Origin: Elmis aenea
Lineage: Eukaryota > Arthropoda > Insecta > Coleoptera > Elmidae
Length of the DNA: 64,000 nt
Reading direction: 5' to 3'
Assembly: GCA_947652605.1 (NCBI GenBank)
Contig: CANTFG010000257.1
Span: 310,001 to 374,000, forward strand
Shown piece by piece: positions 13,491-27,239 of the stretch. The position numbers were made by a program, and so were the translations under genes. Under the pieces are notes generated by a model. That model ran no database searches. It worked only from the letters and a program-made list of their open reading frames with translations, and was not told the DNA's origin. Within the stretch, counting starts at the first letter, position 1, and the number at the start of each line of letters is the position of its first letter.

Positions 13491-16400
13491 GGCTCATACG
13501 ATTTTGTTCAAATTTTAGTATGTTATAGAGTTTTATCTTCTTAGTATAATGCTGTTTGTTTCAACTAGTTTGAAATTTAATTTACAAAGTTATTCAAAAA
13601 AGTAAAAATTTTGAAAATTTTGAATTTTTTTCTCGAAAACGGCTCATACGATTTTGTTCAAATTTTAGTATGTTATAGAGTTTTATTTTCTTAGTATAAT
13701 GCCGTTTGTTTCAACTAGTTTGAAATTTAATTTACAAAGTTATTCAAAAAATTAAAAATTTTGAAAATTTTGAAATTTTTTTTCGAAAACGGCTCGTTAC
13801 ATTTTGTTCAAATTTTAGCATGTTATAGAGTTTAATTTTCTTAGTATAATGCCGTTTGTTTCAACTAGTTTGAAAATTAATTTACAAAGTTATTCAAAAA
13901 AGTAAAAATTTTGAAAATTTTGAATTTTTTTCTCGAAAACGGCTCATACGATTTTGTTCAAATTTTAGTATGTTATAGAGTTTTATTTTCTTAGTATAAT
14001 GCCGTTTGTTTCAACTAGTTTGAAATTTAATTTACAAAGTTATTCAAAAAATTAAAAATTTTGAAAATTTTGAAATTTTTTTTCGAAAACGGCTTGTTAC
14101 ATTTTGTTCAAATTTTAGCATGTTATAGAGTTTAATTTTCTTAGTATAATGCCGTTTGTTTCAACTAGTTTGAAATTTAATTTACAAAGTTATTCAAAAA
14201 ATTAAAAATTTTGAAAATTTTGAAATTTTTTTTCGAAAACGGCTCGTTACATTTTGTTCAAATTTTAGCATGTTATAGAGTTTAATTTTCTTAGTATAAT
14301 TCCGTTTGTTTCAACTAGTTTGAAATTTAATTTACAAAGTTATTCAAAAAAGTAAAAATTTTGAAAATTTTGAATTTTTTTCTCGAAAACGGCTCATACG
14401 ATTTTGTTCAAATTTTAGTATGTTATAGAGTTTTATTTTCTTAGTATAATGCCGTTTGTTTCAACTAGTTTGAAATTTAATTTACAAAGTTATTCAAAAA
14501 ATTAAAAATTTTGAAAATTTTGAATTTTTTTCTCGAAAACGGCTAATACGATTTTGTTCAAATTTTAGTATGTTATAGAGTTTTATCTTCTAAGTATAAT
14601 GCCGTTTGTTTCAACTAGTTTGAAATTTAATTTACAAAGTTATTCAAAAAAGTAAAAATTTTGAAAATTTTGAATTTTTTTCTCGAAAACGGCTCATACG
14701 ATTTTGTTCAAATTTTAGTATGTTATAGAGTTTTATCTTCTTAGTATAATGCCGTTTGTTTCAACTAGTTTAAAATTTAATTTACAAAGTTATTCAAAAA
14801 ATTAAAAATTTTGAAAATTTTGAAATTTTTTTTCGAAAACGGCTCGTTACATTTTGTTCAAATTTTAGCATGTTATAGAGTTTACTTTTCTTAGTATAAT
14901 GCCGTTTGTTTCAACTAGTTTGAAATTTAATTTACAAAGTTATTCAAAAAAGTAAAAATTTTGAAAATTTTGAATTTTTTTCTCTAAAACGGCTCATACG
15001 ATTTTGTTCAAATTTTAGTATGTTATAGAGTTTTATCTTCTTAGTATAATGCCGTTTGTTTCAACTAGTTTGAAATTTAATTTACAAAGTTATTCAAAAA
15101 AGTAAAAATTTTGAAAATTTTGAATTTTTTTCTCGAAAACGGCTCATACGATTTTGTTTAAATTTTAGTATGTTATAGAGTTTTATTTTCTTAGTATAAT
15201 GCCGTTTGTTTCAACTAGTTTGAAATTTAATTTACAAAGTTATTCAAAAAATTAAAAATTTTGAAAATTTTGAAATTTTTTTTCGAAAACGGCTCGTTAC
15301 ATTTTGTTCAAATTTTAGCATGTTATAGAGTTTAATTTTCTTAGTATAATGCCGTTTGTTTCAACTAGTTTGAAATTTAATTTACAAAGTTATTCAAAAA
15401 ATTAAAAATTTTGAAAATTTTGAAATTTTTTTTCGAAAACGGCTCGTTACATTTTGTTCAAATTTTAGCATGTTATAGAGTTTAATTTTCTTAGTATAAT
15501 TCCGTTTGTTTCAACTAGTTTGAAATTTAATTTACAAAGTTATTCAAAAAAGTAAAAATTTTGAAAATTTTGAATTTTTTTCTCGAAAACGGCTCATACG
15601 ATTTTGTTCAAATTTTAGTATGTTATAGAGTTTTATTTTCTTAGTATAATGCCGTTTGTTTCAACTAGTTTGAAATTTAATTTACAAAGTTATTCAAAAA
15701 ATTAAAAATTTTGAAAATTTTGAATTTTTTTCTCGAAAACGGCTAATACGATTTTGTTCAAATTTTAGTATGTTATAGAGTTTTATCTTCTAAGTATAAT
15801 GCCGTTTGTTTCAACTAGTTTGAAATTTAATTTACAAAGTTATTCAAAAAAGTAAAAATTTTGAAAATTTTGAATTTTTTTCTCGAAAACGGCTCATACG
15901 ATTTTGTTCAAATTTTAGTATGTTATAGAGTTTTATCTTCTTAGTATAATGCCGTTTGTTTCAACTAGTTTAAAATTTAATTTACAAAGTTATTCAAAAA
16001 ATTAAAAATTTTGAAAATTTTGAAATTTTTTTTCGAAAACGGCTCGTTACATTTTGTTCAAATTTTAGCATGTTATAGAGTTTACTTTTCTTAGTATAAT
16101 GCCGTTTGTTTCAACTAGTTTGAAATTTAATTTACAAAGTTATTCAAAAAAGTAAAAATTTTGAAAATTTTGAATTTTTTTCTCTAAAACGGCTCATACG
16201 ATTTTGTTCAAATTTTAGTATGTTATAGAGTTTTATCTTCTTAGTATAATGCCGTTTGTTTCAACTAGTTTGAAATTTAATTTACAAAGTTATTCAAAAA
16301 AGTAAAAATTTTGAAAATTTTGAATTTTTTTCTCGAAAACGGCTCATACGATTTTGTTTAAATTTTAGTATGTTATAGAGTTTTATTTTCTTAGTATAAT

Positions 16401-17520
16401 GCCGTTTGTTTCAACTAGTTTGAAATTTAATTTACAAAGTTATTCAAAAAATTAAAAATTTTGAAAATTTTGAAATTTTTTTTCGAAAACGGCTCGTTAC
16501 ATTTTGTTCAAATTTTAGCATGTTATAGAGTTTAATTTTCTTAGTATAATGCCGTTTGTTTCAACTAGTTTGAAAATTAATTTACAAAGTTATTCAAAAA
16601 AGTAAAAATTTTGAAAATTTTGAATTTTTTTCTCGAAAACGGCTCATACGATTTTGTTCAAATTTTAGTATGTTATAGAGTTTTATTTTCTTAGTATAAT
16701 GCCGTTTGTTTCAACTAGTTTGAAATTTAATTTACAAAGTTATTCAAAAAAGTAAAAATTTTGAAAATTTTGAATTTTTTTCTCGAAAACGGCTCATACG
16801 ATTTTGTTCAAATTTTAGTATGTTATAGAGTTTTATTTTCTTAGTATAATGCCGTTTGTTTCAACTAGTTTGAAATTTAATTTACAAAGTTATTCAAAAA
16901 ATTAAAAATTTTGAAAATTTTTAAATTTTTTTTCGAAAACGGCTCGTTACATTTTGTTCAAATTTTAGCATGTTATAGAGTTTAATTTTCTTAGTATAAT
17001 TCCGTTTGTTTCAACTAGTTTGAAATTTAATTTACAAAGTTATTCAAAAAAGTAAAAATTTTGAAAATTTTGAATTTTTTTCTCGAAAACGGCTCATACG
17101 ATTTTGTTCAAATTTTAGTATGTTATAGAGTTTTATTTTCTTAGTATAATGCCGTTTGTTTCAACTAGTTTGAAATTTAATTTACAAAGTTATTCAAAAA
17201 ATTAAAAATTTTGAAAATTTTGAATTTTTTTCTCGAAAACGGCTAATACGATTTTGTTCAAATTTTAGTATGTTATAGAGTTTTATCTTCTAAGTATAAT
17301 GCCGTTTGTTTCAACTAGTTTGAAATTTAATTTACAAAGTTATTCAAAAAAGTAAAAATTTTGAAAATTTTGAATTTTTTTCTCGAAAACGGCTCATACG
17401 ATTTTGTTCAAATTTTAGTATGTTATAGAGTTTTATCTTCTTAGTATAATGCCGTTTGTTTCAACTAGTTTGAAATTTAATTTACAAAGTTATTCAAAAA
17501 ATTAAAAATTTTGAAAATTT
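12888..17520 (+). repeat. Sat1 higher-order blocks marked by TCTAAGTATAAT
   Basis: The marker TCTAAGTATAAT in a class C monomer has its TAAGTATAAT part at 13,241, 14,591, 15,791 and 17,291, with steps of 1,350, 1,200 and 1,500 bp (9, 8 and 10 monomers). The middle two copies share three more rare variants at a 1,200-bp offset: TTTAAAATTT (14,771 and 15,971), TTTACTTTTC (14,881 and 16,081) and TTTTGTTTAA (line positions near 15,152 and 16,352). A fifth copy of the marker lies at 44,423. Confidence 0.8.
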
Positions 17521-18129
17521 TGAAATTTTTTTTCGAAAACGGCTCGTTACATTTTGTTCAAATTTTAGCATGTTATAAAGTTTAATTTTCTTAGTATAAT
17601 GCCGTTTGTTTCAACTAGTTTGAAATTTAATTTACAAAGTTATTCAAAAAAGTAAAAATTTTGAAAATGTTGAATTTTTTTCTCGAAAACGGCTCATACG
17701 ATTTTGTTCAAATTTTAGTATGTTATAGAGTTTTATCTTCTTAGTTTAATGCCGTTTGTTTCAACTAGTTTGAAATTTAATTTACAAAGTTATTCAAAAA
17801 ATTAAAAATTTTGAAAATTTTGAAATTTTTTTTCGAAAACGGCTCGTTACATTTTGTTCAAATTTTAGCATGTTATAGAGTTTAATTTTCTTAGTATAAT
17901 GCCGTTTGTTTCAACTAGTTTGAAATTTAATTTACAAAGTTATTCAAAAAAGTAAAAATTTTGAAAATTTTGAATTTTTTTCTCGAAAACGGCTCATACG
18001 ATTTTGTTCAAATTTTAGTATGTTATAGAGTTTTATTTTCTTAGTATAATGCCGTTTGTTTCAACTAGTTTGAAATTTAATTTACAAAGTTATTCAAAAA
18101 ATTAAAAATTTTGAAAATTTTGAAATTTT

Positions 18130-20680
18130 TTTTCGAAAACGGCTCGTTACATTTTGTTCAAATTTTAGCATGTTATAGAGTTTTATTTTCTTAGTATAAT
18201 GCCGTTTGTTTCAACTAGTTTGAAATTTAATTTACAAAGTTATTCAAAAAAGTAAAAATTTTGAAAATTTTGAATTTTTTTCTCGAAAACGGCTCATACG
18301 ATTTTGTTCAAATTTTAGTATGTTATAGAGTTTTATTTTCTTAGTATAATGCCGTTTGTTTCAACTAGTTTGAAATTTAATTTACAAAGTTATTCAAAAA
18401 AGTAAAAATTTTGAAAATTTTGAATTTTTTTCTCGAAAACGGCTCATACGATTTTGTTCAAATTTTAGTATGTTATAGAGTTTTATCTTCTTAGTATAAT
18501 TCCGTTTGTTTCAACTAGTTTGAAATTTAATTTACAAAGTTATTCAAAAAAGTAAAAATTTTGAAAATTTTGAATTTTTTTCTCGAAAACGGCTCATACG
18601 ATTTTGTTCAAATTTTAGTATGTTATAGAGTTTTATCTTCTTAGTATAATGCCGTTTGTTTCAACTAGTTTGAAATTTAATTTACAAAGTTATTCAAAAA
18701 ATTAAAAATTTTGAAAATTTTGAAATTTTTTTTCGAAAACGGCTTGTTACATTTTGTTCAAATTTTAGCATGTTATAGAGTTTAATTTTCTTAGTATAAT
18801 TCCGTTTGTTTCAACTAGTTTGAAATTTAATTTACAAAGTTATTCAAAAAAGTAAAAATTTTGAAAATTTTGAATTTTTTTCTCGAAAACGGCTCATACG
18901 ATTTTGTTCAAATTTTAGTATGTTATAGAGTTTTATCTTCTTAGTATAATGCCGTTTGTTTCAACTAGTTTAAAATTTAATTTACAAAGTTATTCAAAAA
19001 ATTAAAAATTTTGAAAATTTTGAAATTTTTTTTTGAAAACGGCTCGTTACATTTTGTTCAAATTTTAGTATGTTATAGAGTTTTATCTTCTTAGTATAAT
19101 GCCGTTTGTTTCAACTAGTTTGAAATTTAATTTACAAAGTTATTCAAAAAAGTAAAAATTTTGAAAATTTTGAATTTTTTCTCGAAAACGGCTCATACGA
19201 TTTTGTTCAAATTTTAGTATGTTATAGAGTTTTATTTTCTTAGTATAATGCCGTTTGTTTCAACTAGTTTGAAATTTAATTTACAAAGTTATTCAAAAAA
19301 TTAAAAATTTTGAAAATTTTGAATTTTTTTCTCGAAAACGGCTAATACGATTTTGTTCAAATTTTAGTATGTTATAGAGTTTTATCTTCTTAGTATAATT
19401 CCGTTTGTTTCAACTAGTTTGAAATTTAATTTACAAAGTTATTCAAAAAAGTAAAAATTTTGAAAATTTTGAATTTTTTTCTCGAAAACGGCTCATACGA
19501 TTTTGTTCAAATTTTAGTATGTTATAGAGTTTTATCTTCTTAGTATAATGCCGTTTGTTTCAACTAGTTTGAAATTTAATTTACAAAGTTATTCAAAAAA
19601 TTAAAAATTTTGAAAATTTTGAAATTTTTTTTCGAAAACGGCTTGTTACATTTTGTTCAAATTTTAGCATGTTATAGAGTTTAATTTTCTTAGTATAATT
19701 CCGTTTGTTTCAACTAGTTTGAAATTTAATTTACAAAGTTATTCAAAAAAGTAAAAATTTTGAAAATTTTGAATTTTTTTCTCGAAAACGGCTCATACGA
19801 TTTTGTTCAAATTTTAGTATGTTATAGAGTTTTATCTTCTTAGTATAATGCCGTTTGTTTCAACTAGTTTGAAATTTAATTTACAAAGTTATTCAAAAAA
19901 TTAAAAATTTTGAAAATTTTGAAATTTTTTTCTCGAAAACGGCTCATACGATTTTGTTCAAATTTTAGTATGTTATAGAGTTTTATTTTCTTAGTATAAT
20001 GCCGTTTGTTTCAACTAGTTTGAAATTTAATTTACAAAGTTATTCAAAAAAGTAAAAATTTTGAAAATTTTGAATTTTTTTCTCGAAAACGGCTCATACG
20101 ATTTTGTTCAAATTTTAGTATGTTATAGAGTTTTATCTTCTTAGTATAATTCCGTTTGTTTCAACTAGTTTGAAATTTAATTTACAAAGTTATTCAAAAA
20201 AGTAAAAATTTTGAAAATTTTGAATTTTTTTCTCGAAAACGGCTCATACGATTTTGTTCAAATTTTAGTATGTTATAGAGTTTTATCTTCTTAGTATAAT
20301 GCCGTTTGTTTCAACTAGTTTGAAATTTAATTTACAAAGTTATTCAAAAAATTAAAAATTTTGAAAATTTTGAAATTTTTTTTCGAAAACGGCTTGTTAC
20401 ATTTTGTTCAAATTTTAGCATGTTATAGAGTTTAATTTTCTTAGTATAATTCCGTTTGTTTCAACTAGTTTGAAATTTAATTTACAAAGTTATTCAAAAA
20501 AGTAAAAATTTTGAAAATTTTGAATTTTTTTCTCGAAAACGGCTCATACGATTTTGTTCAAATTTTAGTATGTTATAGAGTTTTATCTTCTTAGTATAAT
20601 GCCGTTTGTTTCAACTAGTTTGAAATTTAATTTACAAAGTTATTCAAAAAATTAAAAATTTTGAAAATTTTGAAATTTTT
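18130..20680 (+). repeat. Sat1 transitional block before the 899-bp HOR
   Basis: Class A and B monomers with ATTCCG and TTTTTGAAAA variants. The TTTTTGAAAA variant at 19,031 and the T6-CTCG boundary at about 19,174 recur at 20,681 and 20,824, a 1,650-bp step of 11 monomers. One boundary at about 19,921-19,935 is a hybrid, GAAA-T7-CTCG, giving a 151-bp monomer. It looks like a recombinant between the two common 3' end types. Confidence 0.6.
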
Positions 20681-23600
20681 TTTTGAAAACGGCTCGTTAC
20701 ATTTTGTTCAAATTTTAGTATGTTATAGAGTTTTATCTTCTTAGTATAATGCCGTTTGTTTCAACTAGTTTGAAATTTAATTTACAAAGTTATTCAAAAA
20801 AGTAAAAATTTTGAAAATTTTGAATTTTTTCTCGAAAACGGCTCATACGATTTTGTTCAAATTTTAGTATGTTATAGAGTTTTATTTTCTTAGTATAATG
20901 CCGTTTGTTTCAACTAGTTTGAAATTTAATTTACAAAGTTATTCAAAAAATTAAAAATTTTGAAAATTTTGAATTTTTTTCTCGAAAACGGCTAATACGA
21001 TTTTGTTCAAATTTTAGTATGTTATAGAGTTTTATCTTCTTAGTATAATTCCGTTTGTTTCAACTAGTTTGAAATTTAATTTACAAAGTTATTCAAAAAA
21101 GTAAAAATTTTGAAAATTTTGAATTTTTTTCTCGAAAACGGCTCATACGATTTTGTTCAAATTTTAGTATGTTATAGAGTTTTATCTTCTTAGTATAATG
21201 CCGTTTGTTTCAACTAGTTTGAAATTTAATTTGCAAAGTTATTCAAAAAATTAAAAATTTTGAAAATTTTGAAATTTTTTTTCGAAAACGGCTTGTTACA
21301 TTTTGTTCAAATTTTAGCATGTTATAGAGTTTAATTTTCTTAGTATAATTCCGTTTGTTTCAACTAGTTTGAAATTTAATTTACAAAGTTATTCAAAAAA
21401 GTAAAAATTTTGAAAATTTTGAATTTTTTTCTCGAAAACGGCTCATACGATTTTGTTCAAATTTTAGTATGTTATAGAGTTTTATCTTCTTAGTATAATG
21501 CCGTTTGTTTCAACTAGTTTGAAATTTAATTTACAAAGTTATTCAAAAAATTAAAAATTTTGAAAATTTTGAAATTTTTTTTTGAAAACGGCTCGTTACA
21601 TTTTGTTCAAATTTTAGTATGTTATAGAGTTTTATCTTCTTAGTATAATGCCGTTTGTTTCAACTAGTTTGAAATTTAATTTACAAAGTTATTCAAAAAA
21701 GTAAAAATTTTGAAAATTTTGAATTTTTTCTCGAAAACGGCTCATACGATTTTGTTCAAATTTTAGTATGTTATAGAGTTTTATTTTCTTAGTATAATGC
21801 CGTTTGTTTCAACTAGTTTGAAATTTAATTTACAAAGTTATTCAAAAAATTAAAAATTTTGAAAATTTTGAATTTTTTTCTCGAAAACGGCTAATACGAT
21901 TTTGTTCAAATTTTAGTATGTTATAGAGTTTTATCTTCTTAGTATAATGCCGTTTGTTTCAACTAGTTTGAAATTTAATTTACAAAGTTATTCAAAAAAG
22001 TAAAAATTTTGAAAATTTTGAATTTTTTTCTCGAAAACGGCTCATACGATTTTGTTCAAATTTTAGTATGTTATAGAGTTTTATCTTCTTAGTATAATGC
22101 CGTTTGTTTCAACTAGTTTGAAATTTAATTTACAAAGTTATTCAAAAAATTAAAAATTTTGAAAATTTTGAAATTTTTTTTCGAAAACGGCTTGTTACAT
22201 TTTGTTCAAATTTTAGCATGTTATAGAGTTTAATTTTCTTAGTATAATGCCGTTTGTTTCAACTAGTTTGAAATTTAATTTACAAAGTTATTCAAAAAAG
22301 TAAAAATTTTGAAAATTTTGAATTTTTTTCTCGAAAACGGCTAATACGATTTTGTTCAAATTTTAGTATGTTATAGAGTTTTATCTTCTTAGTATAATTC
22401 CGTTTGTTTCAACTAGTTTGAAATTTAATTTACAAAGTTATTCAAAAAATTAAAAATTTTGAAAATTTTGAAATTTTTTTTTGAAAACGGCTCGTTACAT
22501 TTTGTTCAAATTTTAGTATGTTATAGAGTTTTATCTTCTTAGTATAATGCCGTTTGTTTCAACTAGTTTGAAATTTAATTTACAAAGTTATTCAAAAAAG
22601 TAAAAATTTTGAAAATTTTGAATTTTTTCTCGAAAACGGCTCATACGATTTTGTTCAAATTTTAGTATGTTATAGAGTTTTATTTTCTTAGTATAATGCC
22701 GTTTGTTTCAACTAGTTTGAAATTTAATTTACAAAGTTATTCAAAAAATTAAAAATTTTGAAAATTTTGAATTTTTTTCTCGAAAACGGCTAATACGATT
22801 TTGTTCAAATTTTAGTATGTTATAGAGTTTTATCTTCTTAGTATAATTCCGTTTGTTTCAACTAGTTTGAAATTTAATTTACAAAGTTATTCAAAAAAGT
22901 AAAAATTTTGAAAATTTTGAATTTTTTTCTCGAAAACGGCTCATACGATTTTGTTCAAATTTTAGTATGTTATAGAGTTTTATCTTCTTAGTATAATGCC
23001 GTTTGTTTCAACTAGTTTGAAATTTAATTTGCAAAGTTATTCAAAAAATTAAAAATTTTGAAAATTTTGAAATTTTTTTTCGAAAACGGCTTGTTACATT
23101 TTGTTCAAATTTTAGCATGTTATAGAGTTTAATTTTCTTAGTATAATTCCGTTTGTTTCAACTAGTTTGAAATTTAATTTACAAAGTTATTCAAAAAAGT
23201 AAAAATTTTGAAAATTTTGAATTTTTTTCTCGAAAACGGCTCATACGATTTTGTTCAAATTTTAGTATGTTATAGAGTTTTATCTTCTTAGTATAATGCC
23301 GTTTGTTTCAACTAGTTTGAAATTTAATTTACAAAGTTATTCAAAAAATTAAAAATTTTGAAAATTTTGAAATTTTTTTTTGAAAACGGCTCGTTACATT
23401 TTGTTCAAATTTTAGTATGTTATAGAGTTTTATCTTCTTAGTATAATGCCGTTTGTTTCAACTAGTTTGAAATTTAATTTACAAAGTTATTCAAAAAAGT
23501 AAAAATTTTGAAAATTTTGAATTTTTTCTCGAAAACGGCTCATACGATTTTGTTCAAATTTTAGTATGTTATAGAGTTTTATTTTCTTAGTATAATGCCG

Positions 23601-24130
23601 TTTGTTTCAACTAGTTTGAAATTTAATTTACAAAGTTATTCAAAAAATTAAAAATTTTGAAAATTTTGAATTTTTTTCTCGAAAACGGCTAATACGATTT
23701 TGTTCAAATTTTAGTATGTTATAGAGTTTTATCTTCTTAGTATAATGCCGTTTGTTTCAACTAGTTTGAAATTTAATTTACAAAGTTATTCAAAAAAGTA
23801 AAAATTTTGAAAATTTTGAATTTTTTTCTCGAAAACGGCTCATACGATTTTGTTCAAATTTTAGTATGTTATAGAGTTTTATCTTCTTAGTATAATGCCG
23901 TTTGTTTCAACTAGTTTGAAATTTAATTTACAAAGTTATTCAAAAAATTAAAAATTTTGAAAATTTTGAAATTTTTTTTCGAAAACGGCTTGTTACATTT
24001 TGTTCAAATTTTAGCATGTTATAGAGTTTAATTTTCTTAGTATAATGCCGTTTGTTTCAACTAGTTTGAAATTTAATTTACAAAGTTATTCAAAAAAGTA
24101 AAAATTTTGAAAATTTTGAATTTTTTTCTC
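20681..24130 (+). repeat. Sat1 higher-order repeat, 6-monomer unit of 899 bp, four copies
   Basis: The marker TTTTGAAAAC occurs at 20,681, 21,580, 22,479 and 23,378, exactly 899 bp apart. Each is followed by a class B-like monomer that carries the A-type AGTATG and a shortened T6-CTCG end. Units 1 and 3 share ATTCCG and TTTGCAAAG (21,231 and 23,029, 1,798 bp apart), while units 2 and 4 have ATGCCG. The true unit is therefore probably a 1,798-bp, 12-monomer repeat. Unit 4 diverges near its end, where CTCTAAAA appears. Confidence 0.85.
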
Positions 24131-25189
24131 TAAAACGGCTCATACGATTTTGTTCAAATTTTAGTATGTTATAGAGTTTTATCTTCTTAGTATAATGCCG
24201 TTTGTTTCAACTAGTTTGAAATTTAATTTACAAAGTTATTCAAAAAAGTAAAAATTTTGAAAATTTTGAATTTTTTTCTCGAAAACGGCTCATACGATTT
24301 TGTTCAAATTTTAGTATGTTATAGAGTTTTATTTTCTTAGTATAATGCCGTTTGTTTCAACTAGTTTGAAATTTAATTTACAAAGTTATTCAAAAAATTA
24401 AAAATTTTGAAAATTTTGAATTTTTTTCTCGAAAACGGCTCATACGATTTTGTTCAAATTTTAGTATGTTATAGAGTTTTATCTTCTTAGTATAATGCCG
24501 TTTGTTTCAACTAGTTTGAAATTTAATTTACAAAGTTATTCAAAAAATTAAAAATTTTGAAAATTTTGAAATTTTTTTTCGAAAACGGCTCTTTAAATTT
24601 TGTTCAAATTTTAGCATGTTATAGAGTTTAATTTTCTTAGTATAATGCCGTTTGTTTCAACTAGTTTGAAATTTAATTTACAAAGTTATTCAAAAAAGTA
24701 AAAATTTTGAAAATTTTGAATTTTTTTCTCGAAAACGGCTCATACGATTTTGTTCAAATTTTAGTATGTTATAGAGTTTTATTTTCTTAGTATAATGCCG
24801 TTTGTTTCAACTAGTTTGAAATTTAATTTACAAAGTTATTCAAAAAATTAAAAATTTTGAAAATTTTGAAATTTTTTTTCGAAAACGGCTCGTTACATTT
24901 TGTTTAAATTTTAGCATGTTATAGAGTTTTATTTTCTTAGTATAATGCCGTTTGTTTCAACTAGTTTGAAATTTAATTTACAAAGTTATTCAAAAAAGTA
25001 AAAATTTTGAAAATTTTGAATTTTTTTCTCGAAAACGGCTCATACGATTTTGTTCAAATTTTAGTATGTTATAGAGTTTTATTTTCTTAGTATAATGCCG
25101 TTTGTTTCAACTAGTTTGAAATTTAATTTACAAAGTTATTCAAAAAATTAAAAATTTTGAAAATTTTGAAATTTTTTTTCGAAAACGGC

Positions 25190-26990
25190 TTGTTACATTT
25201 TGTTCAAATTTTAGCATGTTATAGAGTTTAATTTTCTTAGTATAATTCCGTTTGTTTCAACTAGTTTGAAATTTAATTTACAAAGTTATTCAAAAAAGTA
25301 AAAATTTTGAAAATTTTGAATTTTTTTCTCGAAAACGGCTCATACGATTTTGTTCAAATTTTAGTATGTTATAGAGTTTTATCTTCTTAGTATAATGCCG
25401 TTTGTTTCAACTAGTTTGAAATTTAATTTACAAAGTTATTCAAAAAATTAAAAATTTTGAAAATTTTGAAATTTTTTTTTGAAAACGGCTCGTTACATTT
25501 TGTTCAAATTTTAGCATGTTATAGAGTTTTATCTTCTTAGTATAATGCCGTTTGTTTCAACTAGTTTGAAATTTAATTTACAAAGTTATTCAAAAAAGTA
25601 AAAATTTTGAAAATTTTGAATTTTTTCTCGAAAACGGCTCATACGATTTTGTTCAAATTTTAGTATGTTATAGAGTTTTATTTTCTTAGTATAATGCCGT
25701 TTGTTTCAACTAGTTTGAAATTTAATTTACAAAGTTATTCAAAAAATTAAAAATTTTGAAAATTTTGAATTTTTTTCTCGAAAACGGCTCATACGATTTT
25801 GTTCAAATTTTAGTATGTTATAGAGTTTTATTTTCTTAGTATAATGCCGTTTGTTTCAACTAGTTTGAAATTTAATTTACAAAGTTATTCAAAAAAGTAA
25901 AAATTTTGAAAATTTTGAATTTTTTTCTCGAAAACGGCTCATACGATTTTGTTCAAATTTTAGTATGTTATAGAGTTTTATTTTCTTAGTATAATGCCGT
26001 TTGTTTCAACTAGTTTGAAATTTAATTTACAAAGTTATTCAAAAAATTAAAAATTTTGAAAATTTTGAAATTTTTTTTCGAAAACGGCTCGTTACATTTT
26101 GTTCAAATTTTAGCATGTTATAGAGTTTAATTTTCTTAGTATAATTCCGTTTGTTTCAACTAGTTTGAAATTTAATTTACAAAGTTATTCAAAAAAGTAA
26201 AAATTTTGAAAATTTTGAATTTTTTTCTCGAAAACGGCTCATACGATTTTGTTCAAATTTTAGTATGTTATAGAGTTTTATCTTCTTAGTATAATGCCGT
26301 TTGTTTCAACTAGTTTGAAATTTAATTTACAAAGTTATTCAAAAAATTAAAAATTTTGAAAATTTTGAAATTTTTTTTTGAAAACGGCTCGTTACATTTT
26401 GTTCAAATTTTAGCATGTTATAGAGTTTTATCTTCTTAGTATAATGCCGTTTGTTTCAACTAGTTTGAAATTTAATTTACAAAGTTATTCAAAAAAGTAA
26501 AAATTTTGAAAATTTTGAATTTTTTCTCGAAAACGGCTCATACGATTTTGTTCAAATTTTAGTATGTTATAGAGTTTTATTTTCTTAGTATAATGCCGTT
26601 TGTTTCAACTAGTTTGAAATTTAATTTACAAAGTTATTCAAAAAATTAAAAATTTTGAAAATTTTGAATTTTTTTCTCGAAAACGGCTCATACGATTTTG
26701 TTCAAATTTTAGTATGTTATAGAGTTTTATTTTCTTAGTATAATGCCGTTTGTTTCAACTAGTTTGAAATTTAATTTACAAAGTTATTCAAAAAAGTAAA
26801 AATTTTGAAAATTTTGAATTTTTTTCTCGAAAACGGCTCATACGATTTTGTTCAAATTTTAGTATGTTATAGAGTTTTATTTTCTTAGTATAATGCCGTT
26901 TGTTTCAACTAGTTTGAAATTTAATTTACAAAGTTATTCAAAAAATTAAAAATTTTGAAAATTTTGAAATTTTTTTTCGAAAACGGCTCG
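25190..26990 (+). repeat. Sat1 pair of 899-bp units
   Basis: TTTTGAAAAC recurs at 25,477 and 26,376, again 899 bp apart and each followed by a T6-CTCG end, with upstream ATTCCG. These two units are relatives of the 20.7-24.1 kb HOR but carry AGCATG where that HOR has AGTATG, so they are a separate sublineage. Confidence 0.75.
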
Positions 26991-27239
26991 TTACATTTTG
27001 TTCAAATTTTAGCATGTTATAGAGTTTAATTTTCTTAGTATAATTCCGTTTGTTTCAACTAGTTTGAAATTTAATTTACAAAGTTATTCAAAAAAGTAAA
27101 AATTTTGAAAATTTTGAATTTTTTTCTCGAAAACGGCTCATACGATTTTGTTCAAATTTTAGTATGTTATAGAGTTTTATTTTCTTAGTATAATGCCGTT
27201 TGTTTCAACTAGTTTGAAATTTAATTTACAAAGTTATTC

